NCBI RefSeq assembly: GCF_000972845.2
Contig: NC_040018.1
Coordinates: 4,303,022-4,367,021, forward strand
Origin: Larimichthys crocea
Taxonomy: Eukaryota > Chordata > Actinopteri > Sciaenidae
Direction of reading: 5' to 3'
Length of the DNA stretch: 64,000 nt
Shown: positions 10,105 to 22,637 of the stretch, one piece after another
Numbering within the stretch: the stretch's first letter is position 1
How the letters are laid out: each line of letters starts with the position of its first letter
Program-made: the position numbers and the translations under genes
The notes under the pieces: model-generated
What the model was told of the DNA's origin: nothing
Seen by the model: only the letters and a program-made list of their open reading frames with translations
The model's database searches: none

Positions 10105-10932
10105 CAGGGGTGTCGAACCCACATTACTCCATCAAAGATTAAACTTTTCGAGTAAATAACAGACAGACCTAATCAAACACAAGTTATTAAATTGACTTCA
10201 TCGGTCCAACCAAGCCTGTTTTTTCATCGGTAGCCACACCGACATTTTATTTTGGCTTACAGACTTCAGCCCAATTGCATGGCAGCTACATCCAAGAGCT
10301 CCTCAGTGACAGAGATGTCATGTGTTTTCATCAACTAAGGCTAATGAAAAAGCCAGATCATTGGGTGAATCTTCAGCCAGCTGCGTTGTCAGATTTCCTG
10401 CTAGTTCCTGAACTTAGTCTGCACAATGGAGTTTCTTGACAAAGTGACATTTTTAAGAGTCGATATATGGTCACATCTGATCACACACCTTTCGCAGGCA
10501 CCATTCAAAAATGCACCCTCTGGGAAAAAATACTTTCTTCAGCCACAATAAAGCTAGCTGTCACTGCTGCATCATTTCTGGCTGTAGCTTATATGAACAT
10601 ATCCTGCTACGATTGCAGTCTGCCTTTTAAACCATGGACAATTTGTTTTTCTCGGAGGCTAAATTTAGCACACAACGTACAACACATATCATTAAATTGC
10701 CTTCCTTCTGCATCACTTTCTCTCTTCTTGGACATTTTGGAAATTATTTCATAGACATTTCTCATCTCCACTTGTTGGAAAACCACCTCAGTGAACACTT
10801 ATGTGGAAACGCTGCAATCTAGTAGGAGGATGCCATTACTGCGCGCGTCACAAAAAAGACAATCATATGCCTTTTTAAGCCCTCACAGGCCACATAAGAT
10901 TCAGCCTGTGGGCCTTGAGTTTGACACCCCGA
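10105..10932 (+). mobile_element. hAT-like nonautonomous element
   Basis: The left end CAGGGGTGTCGAACCCA (10105) pairs with the right end GAGTTTGACACCCCGA (about 10917-10932). In reverse complement the right end reads TCGGGGTGTCAAACTC. The CAGGGGTGTCAAACTCAAGGCC type of terminus, with GGCC-rich sub-terminal sequence (CAGCCTGTGGGCC here), is common in fish hAT elements. Flanks of GAGTAGAT and GAGTACAA could be an eroded 8-bp duplication, but only 5 of 8 positions agree. No transposase frame is left in the 828 bp. Confidence 0.6.
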
Positions 10933-11895
10933 GTACAATGATTGGTTTGTGTTTGATTGAAAAGATGTATCAGTTTCTTTAAATTATAATGTTGTGGTCT
11001 TCCTGTGGTGCTGAAGTAGTGCTTGAGCAAAAGGATGGTAAAATATTTGTCTGAAGCCACCACATGACGGCAGAAAAGAATAACCCGCTTCACTTTGTCG
11101 TTCCAGGTTATAATCACACCATCATCACAACTGTGACTTTGTGAAATCAGAATAGAGAAAGTTCAAATAGATTTCCATTTCCCCCTTTTTGTGACGGCCC
11201 AATGTGACTACTAATGAAGCTGCTGACACCACTCAGGCCTGGAGGTTAAACAGTATTTTATTGGAAACTCCTGTGAGTGAACTAATTCGTCGCCTAATTT
11301 ATGTGTTGAGCTCTGTAGCGACAGCACCATTACTGCAGTGAACACATTTAAACTGACAAGTGAAAGCAGCAGGGATGCAGCCTAAACGTGCAAGATTTGA
11401 ATCATCAGTCGAGCACAGAGAGCAATGCACGATAACAGCATGGGTGGGCTATAAACTTTTAACCCACTGAATCTTGTCTAAGAATTACCTAAGTGGACCG
11501 GTTGCACAGCAGACGTTTTGACATGTCAAAGCAAGAAAAAGACAGGTGGGGGACAGCGGCTCAGTTTCATTGAGTGTCCCAGTAACAGTGACAGTGAATC
11601 AGCACTCACAATAGCAGGACCTCCTCTAAGTGGAACGCAGCTATCATTAATAAAGCTGTGAGTTTCCAGCAATGACATGTCAAAATATCTGCAGTGCAAC
11701 CAGCCCATTACCCGACTACAAAGCTAACTGTGATGCAAACAGAGGGTAGGATGATGCAGAACAGTGCAACACATTTGTTTGATTCTCTCAGCTCTGTTTG
11801 GACCATCCATGATGTCACAAATATGTTTCTGAAGAGCCGAGAAGGTCAGAGTGAGGTGGCTCTGGACGGCTCATCCAAAATTGGGCAATAAGGTG
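10933..11895. other. Unassigned stretch, no gene seen
   Basis: Only short open frames without domains. No repeat was recognised. Confidence 0.4.
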
Positions 11896-12225
11896 GAGCA
11901 TCAGTGGAGCTGAGGCGAGCTGAATAAAGTCTGGGTGCTCAAACGAGCCATCTGTCAATCAAAGTAGCCACTCTGTTAAATTTTGCAAAGGTTTAAGTCT
12001 TAATATAATTTGAACGGGTGAGTTCTATATAAATTCAGACTCAGTACAGTTGTCATGAACGGGGAAATTAGCTACAGAGACCAAAACTGTTTTTTGTACC
12101 AGGCTGTAAACATGTTTATTTCTGCTGTGAAGTTGGACATTTGAACATGGGGACTTATGGAGACTCAAATAGCGATTTGAGGAACTGCATGCCACTTCTG
12201 CATTGGCTTCATTTCGCAGTGTAAC
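11896..12225 (+). repeat. Dispersed repeat DR, copy B
   Basis: It begins with GAGCTGAGG...GAATAAAGTCTGGGTGCTCAA and contains the family's best-conserved block (GTACAGTTGTCATGAA, TAGAGACCAAAACTG, CATGTTTATTTCTGCTGTG, GACTTATGGAGACT). It ends with a shortened GAGGAACTGCA...GGCTTCATTTC part. The CAGCCTCAAGTGGACG segment is deleted. The open frame on the other strand (12025-12303) is a translation of this repeat. Confidence 0.85.
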
Positions 12226-13267
12226 TGACTCTCCAGCTAATAGTGTGGTGAGAGATGAGGAGAGAGGCTCTGCGGCGCTCTGAATTATGACCAGGAAGCT
12301 CACTTTTTATTTATCATGCAGGTAAAACATGAGAAGCGTTATTGAAGCTGAGTGTGGTGCAGATGCTGGGCAGGTGCACTGAACTGTACTGTAACCGAGC
12401 AGAGGATTGAATAATATATTTCTCAAGGTTACAAGTCAAGTCGGGTGTTGCTGTAAGAAAAACTCCAGATTACAGTGAGTGACTGTAAGGCTGTGCTGCA
12501 TAGTGTGAGAGAACATAAATCTATCAAGTGTGTTACAAACCATAAAGTGTGTTTTAAAATGTAATGGAGTATATCACAGATGACTTTACTATTCAAACTC
12601 AATGTTTGGTCTTACTTTGTATTCATTATAGTACCTTGGGAACAATAGATGTAGTCTGCAAACTCAGTCAGAGGAATGAAAACCCTCAAAAAGATCTCCT
12701 GAACCAAAATGGCGGCATCAGGCTTTGAAACAGAGACTCACAGTGCTGAGACTTTGTGTGAAGGCCTTGAACTTTGGGCCTAAGAGGTACAGCAGGATTA
12801 TAAGAAGTCCTGAATCAGGCTCCATGGTGCTGATAACGGTATAGAGGCGAATGGAAATGACCCTTTGAGAGATTGTAATATGGCGATTAGAAAATCCAAA
12901 TATGCAGGAACCAAAAAAGTAAAAGTAAAAGTAAAAAGTGCTGACACCATTATTTCTAGGAGTGGGCGTAGGGTCTTCAGTTCAGCTCTGAGGCCAACTC
13001 GGGTTAAACTCTATTGCCTAAATTCTGTTCCTGATTTCTTTTTTCTCAACACGTTCAATCTTTTTTGGACCTTTTGGACATTTGGTAGGTTTTTTTTTTG
13101 TTGTTGTTGTAGTTATGTGTTGGAAAAGAAGCCTGGATTTCGGATTCTGGCCTTGACAAGGACTTCTAATCTCCAACGGTGTGTTGACATTCATGTAGGT
13201 TCACGGTTTTTCTCGCCACTGTCGCCAAAGTGTTTGCTCATGGTGGAATGGTCTCTGTAAATAGTAT
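12226..13267. other. Unassigned stretch, no gene seen
   Basis: A 131-codon open frame (12865-13260) has no recognisable domain and runs into a LINE tail. A short AAAAGT array lies at about 12915-12938. Confidence 0.4.
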
Positions 13268-13365
13268 TATAAAGAGAACGGTCTAGACCTGCTCTGTATG
13301 GAAAGTGTCATGAGATAACTTTTGTTATGATATAGTGCTATATAAATAAAATTCAATTGAATTTA
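13268..13365 (+). repeat. Non-LTR retrotransposon 3' tail
   Basis: AACGGTCTAGACCTGCTCT is followed by AAGTGTCATGAGATAACTTT, then GTGCTATATAAATAAAATTC and an AATTGAATT tail. This order is a familiar 3' end of teleost LINEs and of SINEs that borrow it. No coding part is identified upstream. Confidence 0.65.
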
Positions 13366-13794
13366 ATGTACATATGTAAACATCAGTAAAAATGAGTGTT
13401 TCTGAAAATAAAACATATTCATAGATGAACCACAAGTACATGACAAATAAGCAAACATTACAGTGTTAGTGTGCGTATATGTATGTGCGATGGGGTTGTA
13501 GTAATGGCCTTCAACCTGGACTTGTTGATATATATGTATAACAGCAAAAGCAGTTCACCTTTGACAAAAAAAGCTCATCATAAAACACTTTTGTTTTCTG
13601 AATTTTTATTGAATATATTATATTTTTCTTTAATCAACATTGCACATATTCCATTTTCAATCACATCTCATATTGCTGTCTACAAAATGTTATGAATGTA
13701 GAAAATCCAGAAGTTTGAAGGTTTTTACCAAAAAATAAAACAAAGAAGGAAACGAAAAGGGACAATTAAGGTCAGAAGTGACAAGCTCCAAAGG

Positions 13795-13834
<40 letters not shown>

Positions 13835-15227
13835 GAGAGAGAAGGAGAGGAGCACCCTCAAGAAAAGAATACAAACATACCTTGGGTTAGGATGCATTTT
13901 TCTCAAAACAAAGCATCATGCAGAATAAAAGCAAGGCTGGCCAAAACTCACATGGATATTTCTCAACACCTGAACTGTAGAAATATTTTACATGTTTGTT
14001 AATAGTTACCGTCAGTTTTCTTTTGCTCGATTGATAATGAGTCCCCTCCTTTTGTTATGAGTGACAAGGCAGATGAACAGTTTTGAATATTAAGCATACA
14101 CCTAGCAGTAACATTAAAAACAAATGCACCACCATCGTCCCTAAAGGCATTTACTGACATCTACACTGCATCGGTACAGCACAGCAGCAGTGCAGCAGCA
14201 TCTCTGCTGGCTGCATGTTGATAGTTTACCTCTCTGCAGGTGAGATGATTGTGAGAATCATGATGACTAATGTCGATCTACTGGACTGTAACCACCATAA
14301 AAATGTGACTGTGGCCTTGGCTGACCAAACTGCACCAGCTTGCATAGACACCAGATTTTTTTTATGGGTTTGAATCCCATCCTTGTACTGTCAAACTCAC
14401 ATGTGAACATATTTTTCATCTGTATATTCTTCATATATTGTTTGTGTAATTAATTCTTTTTAATTTAACAAACAGTACCCCTCCTTCATCAAGCTCTTAG
14501 AACTACAAACAATGATCCAAAGACACATGATTGATTTCTGCGCCTAAATTATATCATAGATTGTTCAATCAGAGACATCATGTGTACAAAAGGACCATCA
14601 AGATGATATATTTTTGTTAACTAGGTAGCTTATCTGTATATTAATCAGTTGTTACTGTAATAATTCTACTTGATGTTTATTATTGAGACCAATATATTGA
14701 GGTTTGTTGTGTTTTCCGTCTTTTGTTTATGTTTAATTTCTTTTTATTCCCCATAAATGCTGCGTTAACAACTTGAAGATGTTTCCTTTATTCACTTTGT
14801 TTACATGTTTTGTTTTGTTCTTGTTGTTTTTTGCCAGTAACTATAATTTTTATTATTGACTAATCTGCAGATTATTGTGTCTATTAATAGTTTTGTCAAT
14901 AAAATGAAAACTATACATACTATAATTTCTCACACATTAATGAGATGTATTCAGATTGACTCACTCGTACATGAGCCAATTGAATCAAATGTTCACATTT
15001 GGGAAGCTGGAAGCGGAGAAGGTTTGGCATTTTTGCTTGATAATAATCAAAATAGTCGCCAATTTATCTTCTGAATCCTCAAGCAAAGAGACATATCTTT
15101 GATTTCGCCGACTGTATGTCCAAAAAGCTTGATGAACAAGGGCTGATGTTAGTATTAAGACACCCGGAGAGGACAGCAGCAGTCCTAAACTTACTCTCCA
15201 GATATGAGAACAGGTGCTCTAACAACA

Positions 15228-15229
<2 letters not shown>
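13366..15229. other. AT-rich unassigned stretch
   Basis: Strongly AT-rich, especially at 14400-14900. It contains one (GA)n array. No gene or transposon terminus was recognised. Confidence 0.4.
13799..13842. repeat. (GA)n microsatellite, interrupted once
   Basis: About 22 GA units with a single C substitution. Confidence 0.95.
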
Positions 15230-15288
<59 letters not shown>

Positions 15289-15292
15289 TGTG
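15230..15292. repeat. (GT)n microsatellite, longest in the window
   Basis: About 25 uninterrupted TG units, then TATG and further TG units. Confidence 0.97.
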
Positions 15293-16182
15293 GGTTAGTA
15301 ATTGTTTTTGTATTCAAACCACACCCTACCTAATTTCCTCCATTTAGCATACTCGGTCTCATCACTGCTCTGGTACACTATGAGCCAGGAAATGAAAGGT
15401 GTTCCAAAAATAACAAAGATAAATTTGTGTGATATTTAAGCTAATGAAAGGCTGTTATCAGTTAATCAACGTCATAATCTCCGCAAGAATGAGTCTAATT
15501 ATTACTCAAATGACAACTTTATATAGTGACCATTAAGTATTTCTCAGATCAAGCGTGGCAACTCTGTTATTAACTCTGTAATTTGAACGATATGCTTGAA
15601 ATCAGCTAAGCCTTTTTATTTATTCGAGACGATTTCCTAAGTACAGATGTGACCGGGAAAACACTGTAATCATTGTTTTTGCAGCAAAGAGCGCTAATAC
15701 TGTTCTGCAGGAGGCAGATGGTGCAAAACAACCTGAAATCCAGTCAGTCACGTAACGGCATGAGTGCTAAACAAATACAAACTGTTAAACAGTTCTCACA
15801 GTGCTCCTCATAAGCCACCTTGTTTATAAGGAGATTAAGACACAAATCGAGTTCCCGGTGTTGACTCGAGCGCTGTGGATGTTACAGTAAACACTCTAGT
15901 TTTTATCCTCAGACTAATGCATTACTTTTATTTGTGTATGTGTCCGTAATATCAAAGTGAGCTGGAGTACAGAGACGTCTGCAGTGCGCCCTGGGTGCAG
16001 TGTGAAGATATTGGGCTTAGTCACTTTGCCTTTTTTTTTTTTTTTTTTTTTAAATATATCCCTCAGCTCTTGGAGACAAAACAACCCCCCCCCCAAAAAA
16101 AAAACATTTAAAAGTCAGACTTTTTAAACCAAATTTAGTTCATAGTCTCACATCCATCCTGATCATTGTGGGCAAAAGCAGT
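15293..16182. other. Unassigned stretch with homopolymers
   Basis: It contains a T-run (16031-16051) and adjacent C- and A-runs (16085-16104). No gene was seen. Confidence 0.4.
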
Positions 16183-16972
16183 CAGTGTTGCCAGATTGAG
16201 CTGTTTTCCATTCAGTTTGGAGGCTTTTTATTTGATTGTTTGGATAAAAATGGTTTTGGGCAGCTTGGGCAGCTATTTTTCATTTTTCATTTTTCTCCTC
16301 TGAATAGTTTGAGTTGACATGGCGCTGAGTTCAGTAGGCTGATAACTGATCAATAAAAATAAAATAAGAGTTCAGGTTATTACAGCTGGGCTTTTTTTAC
16401 CTGTCAATTATAGCTCACCTGTTGTTACAAGTGAATACTTTAACGCTTAATTGCCATCAAGATTTTATTGGGGTTCTGTTGGCTGTACTGCCTCTTCCAG
16501 CTAATCTAAAAATCAGTGGACCTGAGGTGAGCTGAACGACGGCTGAGTGACCAAACATGTCAATCAAGGCGGCCATGCTATTAATTCTGCATAACTTTAA
16601 GCCTTAATATAATCTGAACAGGTGAGTTATATATAAATTCAGTACTCAGTACAGTTGTCATGAATGGGGCAATTAGCTATAGAGACCAAAACTGTTTTTT
16701 GTACCAGACTGTAAACATGTTTATTTCTGCTGTGAAGTTGGACATTTGAACATGGAGGCTTATGGACACTGACTCACTTCTGTAGCCAGCCCCAAGTGGA
16801 CGTTTGAGGAACTGCAGTTTTTGGTGCTTCTTCATAGGCTTCACTTGAGGTTGCCACTTGAGTTCAACAACTGCCCAGATAAAACAGGATAAAATCTATT
16901 TATGTGTAAATGAAAAATTGGTCTTCAGGATCTAATCGGGCTGCTTTGTGTCGGCCAAATCTGGCAACGCTG
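16183..16972 (+). mobile_element. hAT-like MITE with TIRs and probable 8-bp target duplication
   Basis: The left terminus CAGTGTTGCCAGATTGAGC (16183) pairs with the right terminus GGCCAAATCTGGCAACGCTG (ending 16972). Reverse-complemented, the right end reads CAGCGTTGCCAGATTTGGCC. Flanks are AAAGCAGT (16175-16182) and AAACCATT (16973-16980), matching at 6 of 8 positions, which fits an aged 8-bp hAT duplication. A DR copy occupies the centre, so the original element was only about 400 bp. Confidence 0.7.
16481..16861 (+). repeat. Dispersed repeat DR, copy C, nested in a hAT-like MITE
   Basis: It starts with ACTGCCTCTTCCAGCTAATC and GGACCTGAGGTGAGCTGAA, then runs through the full conserved core to GAACTGCAGTTTTTGG and GAGGTTGCCACTTG. 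It is among the more complete copies. Confidence 0.9.
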
Positions 16973-18540
16973 AAACCATTTTACATTTTAGTGCATCCTG
17001 AAATCTTAACACTGTGCTGTTGTTTTCCATCGGTTTAAATTTGTGGTCAATTGTTAGTTTTTTTTAGAAGAAATCCTTTGTTATTGATTCGTGCAGGCAT
17101 TCATCTTAAAGTTAATCTTGCCCAGTTCTGTGGAAAGCACAGAGGATTTGAAAGGAGTCTCAGAGATATTTAGGCCTCAGAAATATGTGAGCTTGAACAG
17201 AAAAGCAGTTTCTCACACCGAGATAGCCCTTCTTAATGTGAAATCAATCCCCAACAAGACTCTTCTTTCTAATGACTTGCTGGGTTGTTTATTGTTTAGT
17301 ATGATAAGTGAAAATAAGTGAAACTGTGTTTGATGTATCTCCTCCTCTTCCTCTTCTGACCAGTAGCTCGTGTTCAGAATCATTATAAATGTAGCTGCAC
17401 TGAGGAGGTGATCGTAATTAAAATTTTCTCATCTCACCTTATTCTGTGTGCTATTTAACGTCCCCACACAGACTAACTGTTAACTTCCCCCTAACAGCTT
17501 ATCACAAAAGGTCATTTTCACATCCACAGGAATATATATCTGTAGCAAGTGTAAGAACAATCTGAGTATTCCCTTTTTTTTACTCCTGATATGACCTGGA
17601 TGACTTGATAAATATCCACGTGGATAACTGAGGGTTATGACCTTTTTTTATTCCGTGCACGAGTCCTGTTCAGCTCTCAAACGAGGATAAATAATTTTTC
17701 TATCTGTATCTGCTTCAAAATCAACCTTTATTATCTCCTTATAGTGTGCTGCCCTTCTCTGGGCTACTACTGATCCTCTCCCGGATGACAACAGATTTAA
17801 GTGAGGGGCGCTGCATCAGTGCGACTTGACATAATTGGAGCCTCTAACCGAATAAATTGTTTTAATTCATAGATCGAGGAAATGGGTTGGAGACGGTCCT
17901 GTTAAACAGATTTCTTTGTCTCCTTTGGTGCTCGTTTGTTCCGCTTGATTGGATGTGGTGGCCTCGAGGATCAATTCTCAGGCTGATCCTGCCTCTTGTT
18001 TTCTCCTTTAACCTGTGGGCATATGACTCTTTGGCTTAGCGTCTTATGTGCTGCTTCGTGATAATACCGAACTGTTTCTGAGCATATCACTAGATATATT
18101 AATTTGTCTCTCACAAATGTATCTGTACTGCTGCAGCGCAGTCACTTCTGGCCACTGCTGGCTGTGTTGGTATGATAGTTCCACATCAGGCCAGAACCGA
18201 GGCCTCGGGTTTGGAACAGCTTGTGCTTTGAGGCTCGTAATCTGACAAGATTAGTGTAATAAAATCACTCCTGAAAATATATTTCTGCAGACAGGTTCTG
18301 TTTTCATTTAATTTACCTCTGAAAGGAATAGTTTCCGATGTCTTTGTGGAAGTGTGCTCTCTCTCTCTCTCTTATGAAGAAGATCTGTACCGTTCTCATG
18401 TCTGTACAGTAAATATGTACCTTTAGCCAGCAGCTGTTATCTTATCTTAGCATAAAAGCTCTTTATATCACAAGTTGTGGTTTTACCAGGGATTATGTGC
18501 CGACCTGTTTTTTGGTTGGCTGCCTCAATTTCTTAAAAAT
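16973..18540. other. Unassigned stretch, no gene seen
   Basis: A (CT)n at 18357-18372 is the only repeat recognised. Open frames at 17091-17321 and 18048-18245 have no domain. Confidence 0.4.
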
Positions 18541-18862
18541 TTGGAAATTGGGTGTTCAAACACAGCATATGTAACGGCACCTAACCCTAACCTGTCAATC
18601 AAAGCGTCCACACTGTTAATTCTGCATAACATTAAAATAATATAAACAGGTGAGTTGTATATAAATTCACCCTCAGTACAGTTGTCATGAATGGGGAAAT
18701 TAGCTATAGAGACCAAAATGTAAACATGTTTATTTCTGCTGTGAAGTTGGACATTTCTACATGGGGACTTATAGAGACTGACTTGTTCTGCAGCCAGCCT
18801 CAAGTGGACGTTTGAGGAAGTGCAGTTTTTGGCTTCACTTCACAGTGACAGAGGTTGCCACT
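18541..18862 (+). repeat. Dispersed repeat DR, copy D
   Basis: It runs from GTGTTCAAACACAGC and CCTGTCAATCAAAG through the core, with a deletion of the TGTTTTTTGTACCAGGCTG segment, to TGAGGAAGTGCAGTTTTTGG and GAGGTTGCCACTTG. The minus-strand frame at 18525-18803 is a translation of this copy. Confidence 0.88.
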
Positions 18863-21447
18863 TGTCCACTACTTGATCCAAACACTGAAGGTCCTCAGTG
18901 TCTTTATGCTAAGATAACTGGTTGCTGGCTGCTAGCTTTATATTATTAGAGTCATGATCTCGTCGATCTTCTCCTCTAACTCTTAGCATCGTATTTAATT
19001 ACTTTACTTAAATCATCATATTATCACGTTTTCTGCTGCAGTTTGCTGATTCATTCTCAAATATTTCGATTTTAAAATGTCCTTGTGGGAGCAGCACTAC
19101 ATGTACATAAATAGTTTGTTTTCATAGCACTGATACTTCATCTTTACATGAACTTGTGACAGCTAGTTGACAGCTAGTTTAATCCACTGTCATTCATTTC
19201 TTTCATGTTCAGTCAGTTTTGTTTCTCTTTTTTTTCTTACTCAACTTTTTTAAAGAAGCAACAAATTTACAGATTTTACAGTCCCTAAAATTTCCTGTAG
19301 TGTTCTGGTATTCCCGGTAAAACTTTTGGTATGGTAAGCAATTCACAACTATTGACATCTATTTTAAAACTATTGTGACTATTGGAATATCTGGAACATC
19401 CAGTACACAGCTTTTCTGAGGGCTCCTAGGGATATGCATATTGAGGTAATTACAGACATGAATGTTCAGAAAAAGGGCAAAAATTTTGGATTTTCTGGGG
19501 AAAGACACTAAGATCAAGAGCACTAAAGTCAAGCTGTGCCATTATAGTTGACACAGTATTTCTAAAGCATGTTTTTAAAGGAAAATATAGGAAAATAAAA
19601 CACTTTCTTCATTAAAATATGTGATATAACTTACTACTATGTCCAAAAATGAAAATATAACCAACATGTCTGTAGATGTTTCTAATCATTAAATTGATTG
19701 CAGGTCTAAGAGAGGTAACAAAATCCAACGCTTCTTTGACAAAACTGTACTAACAACATCACCAACCTCAAGTTTTTTGTATGCCAAATCAATAAGTGGG
19801 TGGATTTTTAACAGGCAGTATGTAAAAGGAAAACAAAAATAAAAGACATGATAATGAAGGATGTTGGAGCAGCATTCGCAACAATATGAGGAACATGATT
19901 GTTTCAGCGAGGACAAACCAAACAGATGATTATGGTTGATGGTCATAACAGTCAACGAAAGTAAAAAGTCTCAATTTACTCTATCTGCAACACATCTTAG
20001 GACACACAAGTATAAATGTCTGCTATTTACATTTTTTTCCCTATTCAGTGTGCATCTATATCACAACATTTTCCAGAAGTCCACAACATACAATAAATTC
20101 AGGGTTTCACCTTTGGTTATGTAATTATCAAGGCTAGGTTTAAAAAAATATATAACACACGTCCATGTTACTTTTGCATACAGTTAAATTCAAAGTGAAA
20201 ACATATCAACAAAGCAGCTGGTCAGCTCTAAATTTGCATCTGAGAAAAAAACCTAAGGTATTTCATCGTTACGCTGATGATTCTTGGGGCGGTTGAAAGC
20301 CCCGGCGAGTTTCATCGGCTGTTTTTCTGTGATAGAAAGTGAGTGTGGCAGATATTCATGACGGTGTTTATGTGCCTGACATCTTTGCTTTAGTGTAAGT
20401 GGATCTTAATGTAAGAGGATATTCATCTGATGTATTTCAGTGTGTTGCATTGAGCCAGTCAATATATGTCTCGTATTTCTCTCCCCCCCCGACCCCTCTA
20501 TACACTTTCTGAATGAGGATTTTCATGTGTTATGACACGATGTGAATTAAGAGTTTGTTGCCAGCGTTTGAGTGAGCAACTCAGGCCAGCCTTGTTTGGT
20601 TGACAATATGAAACAAGATAAAAATAGATTAAGTTGTACTGCTGACTGCACATAAGCAGAGAGCAAACTCACCATTTAGTAACCAATGACACCTACAAAG
20701 CCGACCCAACTAAAACATTATGTCGACGTTACAACCAAACATTATCTCTATCATATTAAAATATTCACATCTGTTCCTTACAAGACACTTTTTTCACATG
20801 TAAAGAAAACATCTTTGAACTTTTTATAAGTCTCTTAGTTTCATCCCTTCATACGTCTGTATATGTGGTAGTAATTAAGGCAATCATTTTGGGCCACGAC
20901 TTACTCATTTGCCAACTCCAGCCTCAACCCACGAAGGGGTTTGTTCACTGATGTCGCACGGTAGCTCCCGTCCCCCACTCGTCCAAATGCCGAGTCCCGT
21001 TCAGTTTGTTGTTGCTTTTCAGTCTCCGCTCGTGCTCAAGATGACCAGTCACAATATTTTGCTTGTTCTCTGCCATTTTTCAGAGATGTGGGGGGGTACT
21101 CCCTCTCCTTGTATCTGGCAGCGCTGCAACAGAGAAAGACAGAGAGAGAGAGAAACAGGAAACGGATGTGAATCTATCATCATTTCTGAGAAAATGGCAT
21201 CCTGAACGCCAAATGCTTATACTGCACATATTTTTCTTTCCCACCCAGAGGTTGGGCAAGATGCATCCCACTAAAGATAATCATCAGGGTCATTAGGCAG
21301 TAATTCCTTCTGAAGCGCTCGGGAAGGGGAAAGGTTTAAAGTTTGTTGGGCACATTAACAGTAGAATACTACTTACATGCCAGCTTAGTTAACGTACATA
21401 AATACATTTATCAATGTTTACCTCTTAACACAGCAAAAGTTTCCCTT
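18863..21447. other. AT-rich unassigned stretch
   Basis: No gene was recognised. A short plus-strand FHRYADDS-coding string at 20262-20285 resembles a reverse-transcriptase motif but is too short to assign. A C-run lies at about 20483-20490 and a short (GA)n at about 21138-21152. Confidence 0.4.
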
Positions 21448-21686
21448 TTAAAGGTCTAGTGTGTAAGATTTAAGGGAATTAGGGGATAGTACAACTGGAC
21501 TTGTTTGTAGATCTGGTTGTAGATCTGTGGGTCGTCTTCTACCCTCTACTGCCATGTTGTTGGACAAACCAAACACTGGCACTTCTTCCTGAGTTTCGTC
21601 TCTATGAAGGAAAGGGTGATGTGAGGTTGTTGCAATCAGCAACTCCACTGCTAGATGTCAATAAATCCGACACACCGGACCTTTAA
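21448..21686 (+). mobile_element. TTAA-flanked MITE, compact copy
   Basis: TTAA at 21448-21451 leads into AAGGTCTAGTGTGTAAGAT. The right end reads AATCCGACACACCGGACC and runs into TTAA (21683-21686). The two termini are inverted repeats. The interior keeps GGACAAACCAAACACTGGC and a GTTGCAATCAGCAACTCCAC...TAGATG block typical of the family. Exact TTAA at both ends is the target signature of piggyBac-type transposition, but no transposase is present. An internal deletion makes it much shorter than the copy at 29139. Confidence 0.8.
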
Positions 21687-22517
21687 GTAGCTCAAAGGTT
21701 TTTAAAATCATCTCATTTCACTTTGTCTGACAGATTCATATTGATTTGCTCTTAGCTTCTTCAAGGTCTTTATTACAGATATATAATGTTTGCATCGAGT
21801 GAAATATTCACGCTGAAGGCTATGTGTTTTTATGGCTGCACTGTTCCATCAAAAGTAAATGTCCAAATGTCAAAGCATTCGTATAGCAGCAATTTTTGAT
21901 GAACTCTATCTTGTTCCTGTGGAGGTTTGAGTGCAGTTGTTGTAAATCATTTTGGACAAAGTGAGCGTGTTGTGAATTTAATATAAAAAGAAAAAGTCTT
22001 TCTGGGATGCCCAATGATAATAACATGTTTGTTTTTAGGTGAACTAGTAACTAGTGTAACTAGTCTACTGACTTTACCTTAATACAACTTTATTTATCTC
22101 TGTAATGACTCATCAGGTTAAAACTATTGGTAATAGATACCCACACAAAGTTGTGAAACCAAACAACAACATAGAAAATGACCACTGATGAACTGAGAAG
22201 ATGGATGGCAGAAGGGATAAAGATGGTTATAGTGGCGTGAAAGACAACATACACTTTCCTCCAACTAACAATGACAGCTTCAGTTTCAGAAAGTGCCCAA
22301 AACATCTGTTTAGCCCTCTGTAGTAATTACAACGGGAGTAAAGGAGGAAATGATAATGGACGAGTCAATAATACATCAGACTCTAAGCGACTATCAGATT
22401 TTTCTTTCAAGCATGACCATGATTGCTTCTTAACTGTGTGTTTATTGTTGTAACCATGACAACAAAGGTCCCCAAACATGGTATTTAGCCACAGTGTTAC
22501 CATAGTGTTAACACATA
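21687..22517. other. Unassigned stretch, no gene seen
   Basis: No repeat or coding signal was recognised. Confidence 0.4.
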
Positions 22518-22637
22518 AAGAATGGACAGCGTATGGACGCCCGTAGGTTTCTGAAGAGCCGTTTTGAAGCTCAGTTTTACATTTTAACATCGGGACTCAC
22601 AGAGATGGATTCATTCTGGAGACAGCCTCTGCTTGGT
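22518..22637 (+). repeat. Dispersed repeat DR, copy E, partial
   Basis: It shows the family's left part (AAAGAATGGACAG, then GTTTCTGAAGAGCCGTTTT and GAAGCTCA) joined to ACATTTTAACATCGGGACTC and GGAGACAGCCTC. The core between these parts is deleted. Confidence 0.55.

Noticed and set aside
12025..12303. Minus-strand frames here, at 18525-18803 and at 58463-58798 that share a peptide (NVQLHSRNKHVYSL)
   Set aside because: The shared peptide is just the translated core of the DR repeat, read against its left-right order. Frames break at different points and other copies do not keep it open.
12865..13260. 131-codon frame as a gene
   Set aside because: No domain, low-complexity Phe/Cys stretch from a T-rich run, and it ends at a LINE tail.
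15116..15298. 60-codon frame ending in a Val/Cys repeat
   Set aside because: The C-terminal half is a translated (GT)n microsatellite.
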